From Allobacillus halotolerans (lineage in GTDB: Bacteria; Bacillota; Bacilli; Bacillales; Alkalibacillaceae), in assembly GCF_028743495.1 (NCBI RefSeq), contig NZ_CP117968.1: a DNA stretch of 64,000 bases, one strand, 5' to 3'. Positions within the stretch are counted from its first letter, which is position 1; the number at the start of each line of letters is the position of its first letter. The position numbers were made by a program, and so were the translations under genes. Below are positions 9,510-18,510 of this stretch, piece after piece. The notes beneath the pieces were generated by a model. It was not told the DNA's origin, did no database searches, and worked only from the letters and a program-made list of their open reading frames with translations.

Positions 9510-9523
9510 AGAAAGCGCTTACA
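9510..9523 (+). promoter_or_regulatory. Candidate CcpA (cre) site upstream of the methionine gamma-lyase gene
   Basis: The 14-mer AGAAAGCGCTTACA matches the Bacillus cre consensus TGWAARCGYTWNCW at every position but the first. A TATACT -10 candidate lies at 9533-9538, so CcpA bound here would overlap the promoter and repress it. This is a pattern match only. Confidence 0.55.
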
Positions 9524-9568
9524 AAAATATGTTATACTATACAAAAAGGGTACGAGGAGGAGTTTTTC

Positions 9569-10765
9569 ATGAAACGAAAATTTGAAACAGAAGTCATCCA
9601 TCACGGTTATGATTCAAAAGATTTTCTTGGCAGTTTATCCGCTCCTATTTTTCAGACATCAACGTATACATTCGAGTCCGCTGAACAAGGAGAGCGTCGA
9701 TTTGCGGGTGAGGAAGAAGGCTATATTTATTCACGGCTTGGAAACCCGACAGTTAACATATTAGAAGAGAAAATGGCTTTGTTGGAAAACGGCGAAGCAG
9801 CTTTAGCATTTTCATCAGGAATGGCTGCGGTTTCTGCTGTGTTAGTCAAGCTGACGAAAGCAAATGATCACATTCTATGTTCGAAAGGGATATATGGTTG
9901 TACATTTGGTTTGTTGGATATGATGAATGAAAAATATCAAATTAGTTCGGACTTTATTTCTATGGAATCCGAAGAAGAAGTCGAAGCAGCAATTCAGCCA
10001 AATACAACGTGTATTTATATCGAAACGCCAATTAATCCGACGATGAAAATCATTGATTTAGAAATGGTTGACCGTGTCGCTCGCAAGTATGAGATCCCTG
10101 TTGTCGTTGATAATACATTCTCTTCACCTTATTTACAGCGACCACTAGATTTAGGTTGTGACATCGTCATTCATAGTGCAACGAAATATATTTGTGGTCA
10201 TGGTGATGTGATTGCTGGAATTGTTGTCGGTAAGAAGGATTTCATTAGTGATGTTGCAATGACGACGCAAAAAGATATAGGCGGAGTCATTTCACCTTTC
10301 GACGCTTGGCTATTATTAAGAGGGTTGAAAACCTTGCCGCTTCGGATGGATCGCCATTCTTCCAACGCTGAAAAGGTTGTCGAAAAGCTAAAGGAACATC
10401 CAAAAGTGAAGAAAGTATTTTATCCATTTGATCCAGACAATCCCGATTACCACATCGCTAAAAAACAAATGAGTCAAGGTGCCGGCGTCATTTCATTTGA
10501 GATTGATGGCGATAAAGCAGAGGCTCAAGCATTGTTAAATCGATTGACCTTTATGAAAATTGCCGTCAGCTTAGGCGACGCTGAAACAATTATTCAACAC
10601 CCTGCGACCATGACACACGCAGTCATCCCTGAAGAGGAACGATTGAAAATGGGTATAAGCAATTCACTGATCCGGATGTCTTGTGGATTAGAAAATTGGG
10701 AGGACATTTGGGAAGATTTACAAGCAAGTTTAAATCATGTTGGCGAACACGCTCATACTTCATAA
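9569..10765 (+). CDS. mdeA: Methionine gamma-lyase / Cys-Met metabolism PLP enzyme
   Basis: This 398-residue PLP enzyme of the Cys/Met metabolism family most likely degrades L-methionine to methanethiol, 2-oxobutyrate and ammonia. The PLP lysine is K206 in IHSATKYICGHGDV. Cys111 in YGCTF is the residue that distinguishes methionine gamma-lyases from cystathionine enzymes. SRLGNPT and RFAGEEEGYIYSR also fit that group. I use ATG 9569 because GAGGAGG lies just upstream. A longer frame back to 9434 lacks a ribosome site. A cystathionine or homocysteine gamma-lyase role is the main alternative. The cre-like site suggests carbon-catabolite control. Confidence 0.87.
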   Translation: MKRKFETEVIHHGYDSKDFLGSLSAPIFQTSTYTFESAEQGERRFAGEEEGYIYSRLGNPTVNILEEKMALLENGEAALAFSSGMAAVSAVLVKLTKANDHILCSKGIYGCTFGLLDMMNEKYQISSDFISMESEEEVEAAIQPNTTCIYIETPINPTMKIIDLEMVDRVARKYEIPVVVDNTFSSPYLQRPLDLGCDIVIHSATKYICGHGDVIAGIVVGKKDFISDVAMTTQKDIGGVISPFDAWLLLRGLKTLPLRMDRHSSNAEKVVEKLKEHPKVKKVFYPFDPDNPDYHIAKKQMSQGAGVISFEIDGDKAEAQALLNRLTFMKIAVSLGDAETIIQHPATMTHAVIPEEERLKMGISNSLIRMSCGLENWEDIWEDLQASLNHVGEHAHTS

Positions 10766-10837
10766 ATAAATCACGGGGGGACTCATAGTCAATCTATGGG
10801 TCCTTTTTTAGATTTATTCAAGACAATCGATTGTAGC

Positions 10838-11022
10838 GCTTCAGTGTTATTTCGTGTGACTTCAGGGTTAATTTCCGAAGCTTCAGTGTTTATTCGTGCG
10901 GCTTCAGGGTTAATTTCCGAAGCTTCAGTGTTTATTCGTGCGGCTTCAGGGTTATTTCGCGTGGCTTCAGGGTTAATTCACGGACCTTCAACATTATTTC
11001 GCGAGGCTTTAACGTTAAAGAA
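10838..11022 (+). repeat. Intergenic 21-bp tandem repeat array, family C
   Basis: About nine units of 21 bp begin with GCTTCAG(G/T)GTTAATTT and carry variable ends. Two versions alternate over the first six units, one ending in TTCCGAA and one in TTCGTGCG. The array fills the gap between the convergent methionine gamma-lyase and transglycosylase genes, ahead of the terminator at 11038. Confidence 0.82.
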
Positions 11023-11037
11023 AAATCCAATAAAAAA

Positions 11038-11059
11038 ACGTTCGCCACAAAGCGAACGT
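11038..11059 (-). terminator. Terminator of the transglycosylase gene
   Basis: ACGTTCGC / GCGAACGT forms a perfect 8-bp stem with a six-base loop. On the minus strand it is followed by a run of seven T residues. Confidence 0.88.
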
Positions 11060-11062
11060 GTC

Positions 11063-11698
11063 TTATCCTAATATTTTCTGGATGTATTTCTGTGTTTCTT
11101 CAAACGGTGGCACGCCGTTATGGCGGTCAACGTTTCCAGGACCTGCGTTATAGGCAGCTAGGGCAAGTGTGACATCCCCATCATAGCGATTCAGCATATC
11201 TTTTAAATAGCGGACGCCACCTTCTATATTTTGTTTCGGGTCAAATAAATCTGTAACGCCTAAGCTTTGTGCGGTAGCAGGCATCAGTTGCATTAAACCA
11301 GAAGCTCCAGCGTGGCTGACTGCGTTCGGGTTAAAGTTAGATTCGGCATGAATGACACGCTTAATCAATGAGATGTCGACATTGAATTTCTCTGCTGCTT
11401 GTTGGATTAACTCCTCGAATCGGCTCGCCTTCTGGTCACTTTCATTCATCGTTGGAATCGGTGTCGTCTGATGTGTATACGGCAGTTGACCAACAGCGAA
11501 TACAGATTGTTGAGAACTCGGTTGATTTAAGTAAAGCGATTGGTTGCTACTTGGTTGCATATATGTAGAAAAAAGTTGCTGAAATAATTGACCGGTTGAC
11601 GTGTGATTTCCCGGTTGATTGACCGAAGAAAAATGATTCGTTCTGGAAGTTGCCTGACGATAATTCATCATCATTTCAAATAGTCGAGACTCTAGCAT
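11063..11698 (-). CDS. Lytic transglycosylase with C-terminal SLT domain
   Basis: The last ~110 residues form a goose-lysozyme-like SLT domain that cleaves peptidoglycan with formation of anhydro-muramic acid ends. The catalytic Glu is in RVIHAESNFNPNAVSHAGA, followed by GLMQLMPATAQSLGV and ALAAYNAGPGNVDR. The N-terminal ~90 residues are Gln/Ser/Thr-rich and low in complexity, with no clear signal peptide, so export is uncertain. ATG 11698 is chosen because AAAGGT lies about 10 bp upstream. A GTG nine bases earlier would add three residues. It resembles Bacillus YjbJ in size and domain order. Confidence 0.9.
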   Translation of the reverse strand: MLESRLFEMMMNYRQATSRTNHFSSVNQPGNHTSTGQLFQQLFSTYMQPSSNQSLYLNQPSSQQSVFAVGQLPYTHQTTPIPTMNESDQKASRFEELIQQAAEKFNVDISLIKRVIHAESNFNPNAVSHAGASGLMQLMPATAQSLGVTDLFDPKQNIEGGVRYLKDMLNRYDGDVTLALAAYNAGPGNVDRHNGVPPFEETQKYIQKILG

Positions 11699-11860
11699 GG
11701 TCTTCACTACCTTTAACTAGTTAATACTTCTATCATACCACAAATACAAACTTCATTCGCCACCTTAATACATTTCTTAACAGACTCACTTTCTCATTCA
11801 TGAACGCTAAATTTTAACGAAATATATGATATATTTAACGTAGTCATAGGAGGTATGAAA

Positions 11861-13138
11861 ATGGTTCAACCGACAAAAGAGTACGCTGAAAAATTAGATC
11901 AACAAGATGCTTTACGTGATATGAAAAAAGAATTTTATGTGCAAGAAGATCAAATTTACTTAGATGGAAATTCTTTAGGATTAATGCCAAAACGCGCAGA
12001 AGATACATTGAACGAGGTCATTGATTCTTGGAAGAATTTTGGCATTGATGGCTGGTCTGAAGGGAAATACCCTTGGTACTATTTATCTGAAAATCTAGGA
12101 AAACAAGTGGCTTCATTGATTGGGGCCAAACCAGAAGAAGTCATCGTGACGGGTTCGACGACAACGAACTTGCATCAACTTGCTGCTACTTTTTACCGAC
12201 CTGAAGGAAAGCGCACAAAAATTTTAGCAGATGAGTTGAATTTCCCTTCTGATATTTATGCATTGCAAAGCCAGCTTTTATTGCATGGTTATGATCCTGA
12301 CGAGCACCTCATTCAAGTGCAGAGTGAGGATGGCCGGACGATTGACGAAGACAAAATTATTGAATCGATGAGTGATGAGGTTGCGTTGATTATTTTACCG
12401 ACAGTCCTTTATCGAAGCGGTCAACTATTAAATATTGAAAAGGTGACTAAAGCAGCGAATGAGCGTGGGATTCCTATTGGCTGGGATGGTTGCCATTCGG
12501 TCGGCGCGATTCCACATCATTTTCATGATCTTGATGTAGATTTTGCGTATTGGTGCCATTATAAATATGTCAACAGTGGTCCTGGTGGTGTTGCCGGTTT
12601 ATTTGTTCACGAAAAACATTTGGACAAGCGCCCTGGCCTGACGGGGTGGTTCGGTTCGGATAAAGACCGTCAATTTGATATGGAGCATACGTTTACAAAA
12701 GCTCACACGGCTGGTGCTTACCAAATTGGAACGCCGCATATTTTCAGTGTCGCCCCATTGATTGGATCCTTACAGCTATTTGAGGAAGCCGGCGGAATTG
12801 AAAAAATTCGTGAAAAATCATTGCAACAGACTCGTTATATGATGGCGCTTGTTGAAGAAAAATTAATGGCTTATGGTTTCGAGCTTGGGAACCCAGTTGA
12901 AGATGAACATCGTGGTGGCCATATTTGTTTGGAACATCCAGAAGCCGCAAGAATAGCGAAAGCCTTAAAAGAACAAAACGTGATACCTGATTTCCGCGCA
13001 CCGAACGTTCTGCGGGTTGCGCCAATAGCGTTTTACACGTCTTATGCCGATATTTACGAAGCGGTTGAACGATTGCAGTTTATTATGGAAAATGAAACAT
13101 ATAAAGCTTTTCCTAACGAGCGTGGAACGATTGCATAA
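11861..13138 (+). CDS. kynU: Kynureninase
   Basis: Kynureninase is a PLP enzyme that splits L-kynurenine into anthranilate and alanine. The 425-residue protein has the family features YLDGNSLGLMPKRA near the N-terminus, VTGSTTTNLHQLAATFY, the cofactor region IGWDGCHSVGAIPH, and the PLP-lysine segment WCHYKYVNSGPGG. ATG 11861 is preferred because GGAGG sits 7 bp upstream. The ATG at 11855 is too close to it. It forms an operon with kynB 31 bp downstream, and kynA converges from the other side, so all three enzymes for tryptophan to anthranilate are present. Confidence 0.96.
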   Translation: MVQPTKEYAEKLDQQDALRDMKKEFYVQEDQIYLDGNSLGLMPKRAEDTLNEVIDSWKNFGIDGWSEGKYPWYYLSENLGKQVASLIGAKPEEVIVTGSTTTNLHQLAATFYRPEGKRTKILADELNFPSDIYALQSQLLLHGYDPDEHLIQVQSEDGRTIDEDKIIESMSDEVALIILPTVLYRSGQLLNIEKVTKAANERGIPIGWDGCHSVGAIPHHFHDLDVDFAYWCHYKYVNSGPGGVAGLFVHEKHLDKRPGLTGWFGSDKDRQFDMEHTFTKAHTAGAYQIGTPHIFSVAPLIGSLQLFEEAGGIEKIREKSLQQTRYMMALVEEKLMAYGFELGNPVEDEHRGGHICLEHPEAARIAKALKEQNVIPDFRAPNVLRVAPIAFYTSYADIYEAVERLQFIMENETYKAFPNERGTIA

Positions 13139-13169
13139 CGATTCGGATACAGTTTAGAGGAGGAATTCC

Positions 13170-13796
13170 ATGATTATCGATATTTCTAGAAAGTTGAATG
13201 CCCATACACCGACATGGCCTGGAGACAGACCTTTTTCTTATGACCTAACATGGTCCAAGGAAGAGACTGGGTCCGTTAACGTCGGTCAAATCGCATCAAG
13301 TTGCCATACAGCAACACATGTTGATGCTCCTTTCCACTTTAATTCGCATGGAACGACAATCGATCAATTGCCACTTGAGTTGTTCATTGGAAGAGCAAAA
13401 GTTGTTGATGTTTCCACTAAATGGATAATTAAACCTGAGGATTTAGCTTTCGTCGATTTTTCACAGACGAAGCGGTTGTTGTTAAAAACCAACGCATGGT
13501 CGGACCCATCCACTTTTCCAAAAGAAATTCCCCAGTTAGATCCGAGTTTAGGGGAATACTTGAATCGTCACGGGGTGGAATTGCTCGGTGTTGACTTGCC
13601 TTCTGTTGACCCATTAGACAGTAAAACACTCGATATGCACCATGCATTGGAAGAAAATTATATTCATATTTTAGAAGGGCTTGATTTGTCTGCAGTCGAG
13701 CCAGGTGATTACCGGTTAACCGCATTGCCACTATTCATCGAAGGTGCGGATGGAAGCCCTGTTCGTGCGATTTTGGAGACCATCGGCCAATCATAG
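13170..13796 (+). CDS. kynB: Kynurenine formamidase (cyclase family)
   Basis: This 208-residue metal-dependent hydrolase converts N-formylkynurenine to kynurenine and formate. The metal-binding motif of the cyclase family is visible as SCHTATHVDAPFHF, and LLGVDLPSVDPLDS and the C-terminal ALPLFIEGADGSP are typical of bacterial KynB. GAGGAGG lies 7 bp upstream of ATG 13170. Its stop codon (13794-13796) lies inside the 3' end of the convergent kynA reading frame, so the coding regions overlap by 6 bp. Confidence 0.95.
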   Translation: MIIDISRKLNAHTPTWPGDRPFSYDLTWSKEETGSVNVGQIASSCHTATHVDAPFHFNSHGTTIDQLPLELFIGRAKVVDVSTKWIIKPEDLAFVDFSQTKRLLLKTNAWSDPSTFPKEIPQLDPSLGEYLNRHGVELLGVDLPSVDPLDSKTLDMHHALEENYIHILEGLDLSAVEPGDYRLTALPLFIEGADGSPVRAILETIGQS

Positions 13797-14618
13797 CGTC
13801 GTGCGTAAACTCCATAGTTCTGGGAAGAAATAGTGGTCAAGCACTTGTTTCAAGTAACCGACACCCGAAGAACCGCCTGTTCCCTTTTTGTGGCCAATGA
13901 TCCGTTCAACGGTTTTCATGTGCCGGAAACGCCATTGTTGAAAAGCGTCTTCAATATCGACTAATTTCTCGGCTAACTGATATAAGTTCCAGTAACGTTC
14001 CGTGTCGCGGTACACTTTTTCCCAAGCACGTTGCACACTTTCATTGACTTCATAGGAATTTCTGACATCGCGTGTCAAAACTTCTTGATCAATTTCAAAG
14101 CCTTCTTTCTCCAACGCTTTAATACTGACATCATAAAGACCTGGTGCTTCATAAGCTTTTTGTAAAGTTTTATGAAGTTCTGGGTCTTTTTCATAAATTT
14201 TTAACACATGTTTTGTTTTATAACCAAGTGCAAATTCGAGCATACGATATTGATAGGATTGAAATCCGGAAGCTTGGCCAAGATAATCACGAAACTCCAT
14301 ATATTCAGAAGGCGTCATTGTCGCAAGGACGTCCCACGCTTGGATAATCTGTCGTTGAATGGAAGATACGCGAGCCAACATTTTAAACGATGGTTGGTAG
14401 GCTTCTTGCTGTATCGCCTCGATTGCTGCATTTACTTCGTGAAGTGCTAACTTCATCCACAGTTCACTTACTTGGTGGATCACGATAAAAAGCATTTCAT
14501 CATGGTGGTCAGATAAACGGTTCTGACTCGTCAAAATAGAATCCAATGATAAATAATCACCATAAGTCATTCGTTTTTTAAAATCTGTATGAATCTCTTT
14601 CTCGTTTTCAAACACCAT
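13791..14618 (-). CDS. kynA: Tryptophan 2,3-dioxygenase
   Basis: KynA is a heme enzyme that opens the indole ring of L-tryptophan to give N-formylkynurenine. The 275-residue protein has the distal-site block HHDEMLFIVIHQVSELWMK, the substrate-contact segment SGFQSYQYR, and near the C-terminus ERIIGHKKGTGGSSGVGYL, which contains the axial heme histidine and the glycine-rich loop. ATG at 14618 follows a GAAGGAGGCGAACG site. It is transcribed toward kynU-kynB rather than with them, and its end overlaps the end of kynB. Confidence 0.96.
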   Translation of the reverse strand: MVFENEKEIHTDFKKRMTYGDYLSLDSILTSQNRLSDHHDEMLFIVIHQVSELWMKLALHEVNAAIEAIQQEAYQPSFKMLARVSSIQRQIIQAWDVLATMTPSEYMEFRDYLGQASGFQSYQYRMLEFALGYKTKHVLKIYEKDPELHKTLQKAYEAPGLYDVSIKALEKEGFEIDQEVLTRDVRNSYEVNESVQRAWEKVYRDTERYWNLYQLAEKLVDIEDAFQQWRFRHMKTVERIIGHKKGTGGSSGVGYLKQVLDHYFFPELWSLRTTL

Positions 14619-14670
14619 ATCGTTCGCCTCCTTCTTCTGTTTATTTTATCATACTGTATAAGAAGAGATA

Positions 14671-14698
14671 TTGTCGGTTCAATCAGTTGAATTATAAT
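14671..14698 (+). promoter_or_regulatory. Probable sigma-A promoter of cysK
   Basis: TTGTCG at 14671-14676 and TATAAT at 14693-14698 are separated by 16 bp, about 57 bp ahead of the cysK start. I see no T-box, S-box or terminator-like leader between them and the gene. Confidence 0.6.
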
Positions 14699-14755
14699 AA
14701 AGTCTATTGGTAAACTAGGATTAAAGCTTATCAAAAGAAAAGGAAGTGAATCAGC

Positions 14756-15685
14756 ATGCGAGTTGTAAATAATATTGCCGATTTAATCGGAGATACACCG
14801 CTTGTCAAATTGAATAAATTAAGTCCCGAAAATGGTGCGGATGTTTACGTGAAGTTGGAATTGTTTAATCCAAGTGGAAGTGTAAAAGACCGGGCAGCCT
14901 TTAATATGATCCTTGAAGCTGAAAAAGCCGGTCACTTAAAAGAAGGTTCAACAATTATCGAACCGACGAGCGGAAACACAGGAATCGGGCTTGCGATGAA
15001 TGCTGCAGCTCGTGGATATAAAGCAATTTTGACAATGCCTGATACGATGACAAAAGAGCGCATCAATTTATTGAAAGCCTATGGCGCTGAAGTTGTTTTG
15101 ACACCAGGTGATGAAAAAATGCCAGGGGCTATTGAAAAAGCGAAGCAACTCGTTGAAGAAACACCAAATAGCTTTATGCCAATGCAATTTGAAAATGAAG
15201 CGAACTCAGATGCTCACCGAACAACAACAGCTGTAGAAATTCAAGAAGCAATGGAACAGCTAGGTAAGCCTCTTTCCGCTTTCGTTTGTACATCGGGAAC
15301 AGGTGGAACAGTCACCGGAACAGGTGAAGAGTTGAAAAAAATGTTCTCTGATGTGACCGTGCATATCGCTGAACCAGCTGGCTCCCCTGTTTTGACTGGT
15401 GGAAAGCCAGGAAAGCATAAATTAGTCGGAACAAGCCCAGGGTTCATTCCGCCAATTTTAAACCAAGATATTTACGATGAGATCATGTTAATTGAAGACG
15501 ATCAAGCATACGATACGACACGTCGCTTAGCGAGTGAAGAGGGCATTTTGGTCGGTCCATCTTCAGGTGCTTCTGTGTATACCGCCATTGAAGTTGCTAA
15601 ACGGAAAAATCCTGGTGAAGTCGTTGTCTGCTTAGCTCCTGATACAGGAGAACGTTATCTTTCTGGTGATTTATTCGATTTTTAA
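14756..15685 (+). CDS. cysK: Cysteine synthase (O-acetylserine sulfhydrylase)
   Basis: CysK joins O-acetylserine and sulfide to make cysteine. The 309-residue protein has the PLP lysine in NPSGSVKDRAAF (about residue 44), the substrate loop PTSGNTGIGLAMNAAA, the phosphate-binding GTGGTVTGTGE and the C-terminal GPSSGASVYTA. Length and motifs match the CysK family throughout. AAGGAAGTGAATCAGC precedes ATG 14756. It is monocistronic, with its own promoter and a terminator at 15709. Homocysteine-dependent CBS-like enzymes are the alternative but usually differ in the substrate loop. Confidence 0.96.
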   Translation: MRVVNNIADLIGDTPLVKLNKLSPENGADVYVKLELFNPSGSVKDRAAFNMILEAEKAGHLKEGSTIIEPTSGNTGIGLAMNAAARGYKAILTMPDTMTKERINLLKAYGAEVVLTPGDEKMPGAIEKAKQLVEETPNSFMPMQFENEANSDAHRTTTAVEIQEAMEQLGKPLSAFVCTSGTGGTVTGTGEELKKMFSDVTVHIAEPAGSPVLTGGKPGKHKLVGTSPGFIPPILNQDIYDEIMLIEDDQAYDTTRRLASEEGILVGPSSGASVYTAIEVAKRKNPGEVVVCLAPDTGERYLSGDLFDF

Positions 15686-15708
15686 TAAAAGCTAATAACG
15701 TAGGCTAT

Positions 15709-15742
15709 ACCTCTCAGCAAACTATTTGCTGGGGGGTTTTTT
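15709..15742 (+). terminator. Terminator of cysK
   Basis: A 13-bp stem (ACCTCTCAGCAAA with TTTGCTGGGGGGT, two G-U pairs) and a short loop are followed by TTTTTT. Confidence 0.9.
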
Positions 15743-15852
15743 CGTTCCCCGGGGGACAGTGAGCAAATCAATCGACTCGGTTTGCATTGTTTGCTATTAT
15801 TTAGATAGTCGAAAGAAACGGGTATCGAAATAAAATGAAAGAAGGATGTACA

Positions 15853-17106
15853 TTGGATCAAGACAAACAAGCAAAACGGAATTTGGCGATCATGTGGTTC
15901 GCCAATTTTTTTATTGCTGGTAGCATGACGATGGTAATGCCGTTTCTATCTCTTTATATAGAAACATTCGGTAACTTCTCAGAAACCTATGTACGTAATT
16001 GGTCTGGTTGGGTATTTGCCATTACATTCTTAACAGCATTTGCCTTCTCCCCTTTTTGGGGACGATTCGGTGACAAATTTGGCAGAAAGCCAATTTTAGC
16101 CATTATGGGATTCGGGCTCGCCGGTAGTATATTTTTGATGGGAATCGTTGATTCAGTTCTCCAACTGTTCATTCTGCGATTTTTCATGGGTGTTTTTGCA
16201 GGCTTCATATCAACATCGCAAGCATTAATTGCTACACAAACCCCGAAAAACATCTCTGGTCGAGTCTTAGGTACGCTTCAAACAGGGAACGTTACAGGAA
16301 CATTGATGGGACCACTACTTGGTGGCATGCTTGCCGATACGGTCGGCTTCTCACAGGCCTTCATGATTACTGCTCTCATCATGTTGATTTCCGGCTTTCT
16401 CGTAACGTTCGGTGTGAAAGAGCAGCGTGTAGAAGATGAAGAGTCCACAAAAACATCCTATACAAAAAAAGAAGTGCTTCAGCACATTTTCAGCAAACCG
16501 ATGTTGATCATGGTCATCGTCATTTCCATGTTCATTCAAATCGCCCACTTTTCTGTCCAGCCAATTTTGGCACTCTATGTGAGTGAATTGAATGGACCTG
16601 CGAATTTGGCCTTTATTTCTGGGATTGCTTTTTCCATCACCGGACTGGGGAATTTGCTGATGACGAGAAAATGGGGAATGATTGCAGACAAAGTCGGCTA
16701 TGAAAAAATCATTATTCTTTTGCTCGTATTAGCTGGAATTGTCTATTTGCCAGGCGCCTTTGTTACAGAAGTTTGGCAACTTGTCATTATCCGGTTTTTA
16801 CTCGGTGTAACTTTAGGTGGAATTATGCCTGTTCGAATGGCTTATATTCGACAAGCTGCACCGGTTGCCATCCAAGGAGAAGTTCTTGGTTATAGCACAA
16901 GTCTCCGCTTCCTCGGAAACGTCATCGGCCCCGTGCTCGGTGGCGTCGTCGCCGGCTTCTATGGCATCAGTTTTGTATTTATCATAACTAGCGCACTTCT
17001 TATTCTCAGTGGCTTTGCTTTACTATTCACGAAGTGGAAAGAAAGCGAAGCAAAATCCAAAAGTACTGTTCGAGCAAGCACAAGACTTCGTAACCAAAAT
17101 AACTAG
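15853..17106 (+). CDS. MFS efflux transporter, DHA1 type
   Basis: This protein of about 417 residues has twelve predicted TM helices and belongs to the major facilitator superfamily. The loop 2-3 motif is GRFGDKFGRKPIL, and the drug-exporter motif C appears as TGTLMGPLLGGML in helix 5. The second half repeats the pattern with GMIADKVGYEKI. This fits MdtG/NorA-like multidrug exporters. I choose TTG 15853 because GAAGGATG sits just before it. The ATG at 15835 has no ribosome site. The substrate cannot be inferred. It is followed by a terminator. Confidence 0.88.
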   Translation: MDQDKQAKRNLAIMWFANFFIAGSMTMVMPFLSLYIETFGNFSETYVRNWSGWVFAITFLTAFAFSPFWGRFGDKFGRKPILAIMGFGLAGSIFLMGIVDSVLQLFILRFFMGVFAGFISTSQALIATQTPKNISGRVLGTLQTGNVTGTLMGPLLGGMLADTVGFSQAFMITALIMLISGFLVTFGVKEQRVEDEESTKTSYTKKEVLQHIFSKPMLIMVIVISMFIQIAHFSVQPILALYVSELNGPANLAFISGIAFSITGLGNLLMTRKWGMIADKVGYEKIIILLLVLAGIVYLPGAFVTEVWQLVIIRFLLGVTLGGIMPVRMAYIRQAAPVAIQGEVLGYSTSLRFLGNVIGPVLGGVVAGFYGISFVFIITSALLILSGFALLFTKWKESEAKSKSTVRASTRLRNQNN

Positions 17107-17118
17107 TCTTTCAAAAAT

Positions 17119-17155
17119 AGCTCCATCCTCATATCGGGGGTGGAGCTTCTTTTTA
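17119..17155 (+). terminator. Terminator of the MFS gene
   Basis: AGCTCCATCC pairs with GGGGTGGAGCT around a short loop and is followed by TTCTTTTT. Confidence 0.85.
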
Positions 17156-17352
17156 TGTGTCCTAAATTTTGATACTTTCTCTGCAATCGAACGCTCCACT
17201 CCCCCTCTCATTTTTTCGGGTCAATCAAACATTTTTTCCGCTAACTATCCTTATTCTCTCCTCAATTTTTCTATGAAAATTTATCGAAAAAAGCATAAAA
17301 ATCGCCGATAATCCTCTATAAAAAACCGCTTCAACCCTTGCTATAAAAGCGA

Positions 17353-17391
17353 TTTACAAACTCTTAACGATTTCTTTACATGAACTTTACA
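17353..17391 (+). promoter_or_regulatory. Pho box (PhoP-binding repeats) of the pst operon
   Basis: Four hexamers TTTACA, TTAACG, TTTACA and TTTACA start at 17353, 17364, 17375 and 17386, each separated by exactly 5 bp, an 11-bp spacing matching the Bacillus PhoP consensus TT(A/T/C)ACA. A TATGAT -10 candidate follows at 17413-17418. This predicts induction by phosphate starvation. Confidence 0.88.
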
Positions 17392-17464
17392 GACATTTCT
17401 AAGAATACGAACTATGATGAATTTGTAAGACGAATAAAACATATCCAGAGGGGGAGTTTTACAA

Positions 17465-18466
17465 ATGAAGAAATCACTCAAGTATTTTATTTTGTCAGGA
17501 TTCGTATTATTGCTTGTTGCATTAGCAGCTTGCGGAAGTGATTCAGAAGAAGAAAGCGACGCTGAAGAGGTTGATACGTCAGGCTCTTCAGACGAAGAAT
17601 CAGCTACAAACGAAGACATTGAAGGTAGCGTCGTCGTTGATGGTTCAGGCACGGTTTATCCCTTAATGGCCTTACTTGCTGAAAATTACATGACGAATGA
17701 ACAACAAGGCGTTTCCGTTGAAGTAGGTCGCGCAGGAACGAGCGCAGGTTTTGAGAAATTTTTAATTGAAGACGGAACAGATTTCAACGATGCGTCTCGA
17801 CAAATCAAACCGGAAGAAAAAGAGAAAGCTGAAGAATTGAATATTGAAGTGAAAGAACTGAAAGTCGCCCTAGACGGTTTAACCATCGTCACACATCCAG
17901 AAAACGATTGGGCAACGGAACTTACAGAACAACAAGTCATCGACATTTTCTTAGCCGATGGCGGTATTGAAACTTGGTCTGATGTTAACGCTGATTGGCC
18001 GGATGAGAAAATCCAAACGTATGGTCCAAATGAAAACCATGGAACCTATGAATTTTTCTATGAAGAGATCATGGGTGAGCAAGATTTAAGAGATGATGTC
18101 AATTTACAACAAGAATATTCTCAGTTAGTTAACTTAATCTCAGAAGACAAAAACGGCATTGGGTTTTTCGGCTTCGGTTACTACGATAACAATAAAGATC
18201 AAGTACAAGCTGTCAGCATTGACTTCGGAGATGGCCCTGTTGAACCATCTTTAGACACGATTGATGAAAATGGTGATTATGCAGGATTTACCCGTCCAGT
18301 GTTCACTTATTTGAATATGAACCATGCAAAAGAGAAACCACAAGTACTAGACTATGCGATTTACGTAATGAATACAGTAAACGATGTAGCAGGTGAAGCT
18401 GGTTTTGCTCCAATTCCGGATGAAGAAGCTGAACAACTAAAGTCTGAATTGGAAGAGCTAAAGTAG
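17465..18466 (+). CDS. pstS: Phosphate ABC transporter substrate-binding lipoprotein PstS
   Basis: PstS binds phosphate outside the membrane and delivers it to PstCA. The 333-residue precursor has the lipobox VALAAC (Cys22), an acidic Ser/Glu linker of about 25 residues, then the binding domain with VDGSGTVYPLMALLAE, RAGTSAGFEKF and DASRQIKPEE, all known phosphate-contact blocks of the family. GAGGGGG precedes ATG 17465. A Pho box and -10 element lie upstream, and pstC, pstA and pstB follow. A terminator-like hairpin separates it from pstC. Confidence 0.96.
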   Translation: MKKSLKYFILSGFVLLLVALAACGSDSEEESDAEEVDTSGSSDEESATNEDIEGSVVVDGSGTVYPLMALLAENYMTNEQQGVSVEVGRAGTSAGFEKFLIEDGTDFNDASRQIKPEEKEKAEELNIEVKELKVALDGLTIVTHPENDWATELTEQQVIDIFLADGGIETWSDVNADWPDEKIQTYGPNENHGTYEFFYEEIMGEQDLRDDVNLQQEYSQLVNLISEDKNGIGFFGFGYYDNNKDQVQAVSIDFGDGPVEPSLDTIDENGDYAGFTRPVFTYLNMNHAKEKPQVLDYAIYVMNTVNDVAGEAGFAPIPDEEAEQLKSELEELK

Positions 18467-18510
18467 AAGAATCTTAACTGATTAATAAATTGTTTTACCC
18501 CCATTGATTG

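Noticed and set aside
9434..9568. Longer N-terminus for methionine gamma-lyase
   Set aside because: The extension covers the promoter and cre-like site and lacks a ribosome site, while ATG 9569 has GAGGAGG and gives the usual family length.
14619..14755. T-box or S-box riboswitch ahead of cysK
   Set aside because: The leader is too short and has no terminator hairpin or conserved T-box sequence.
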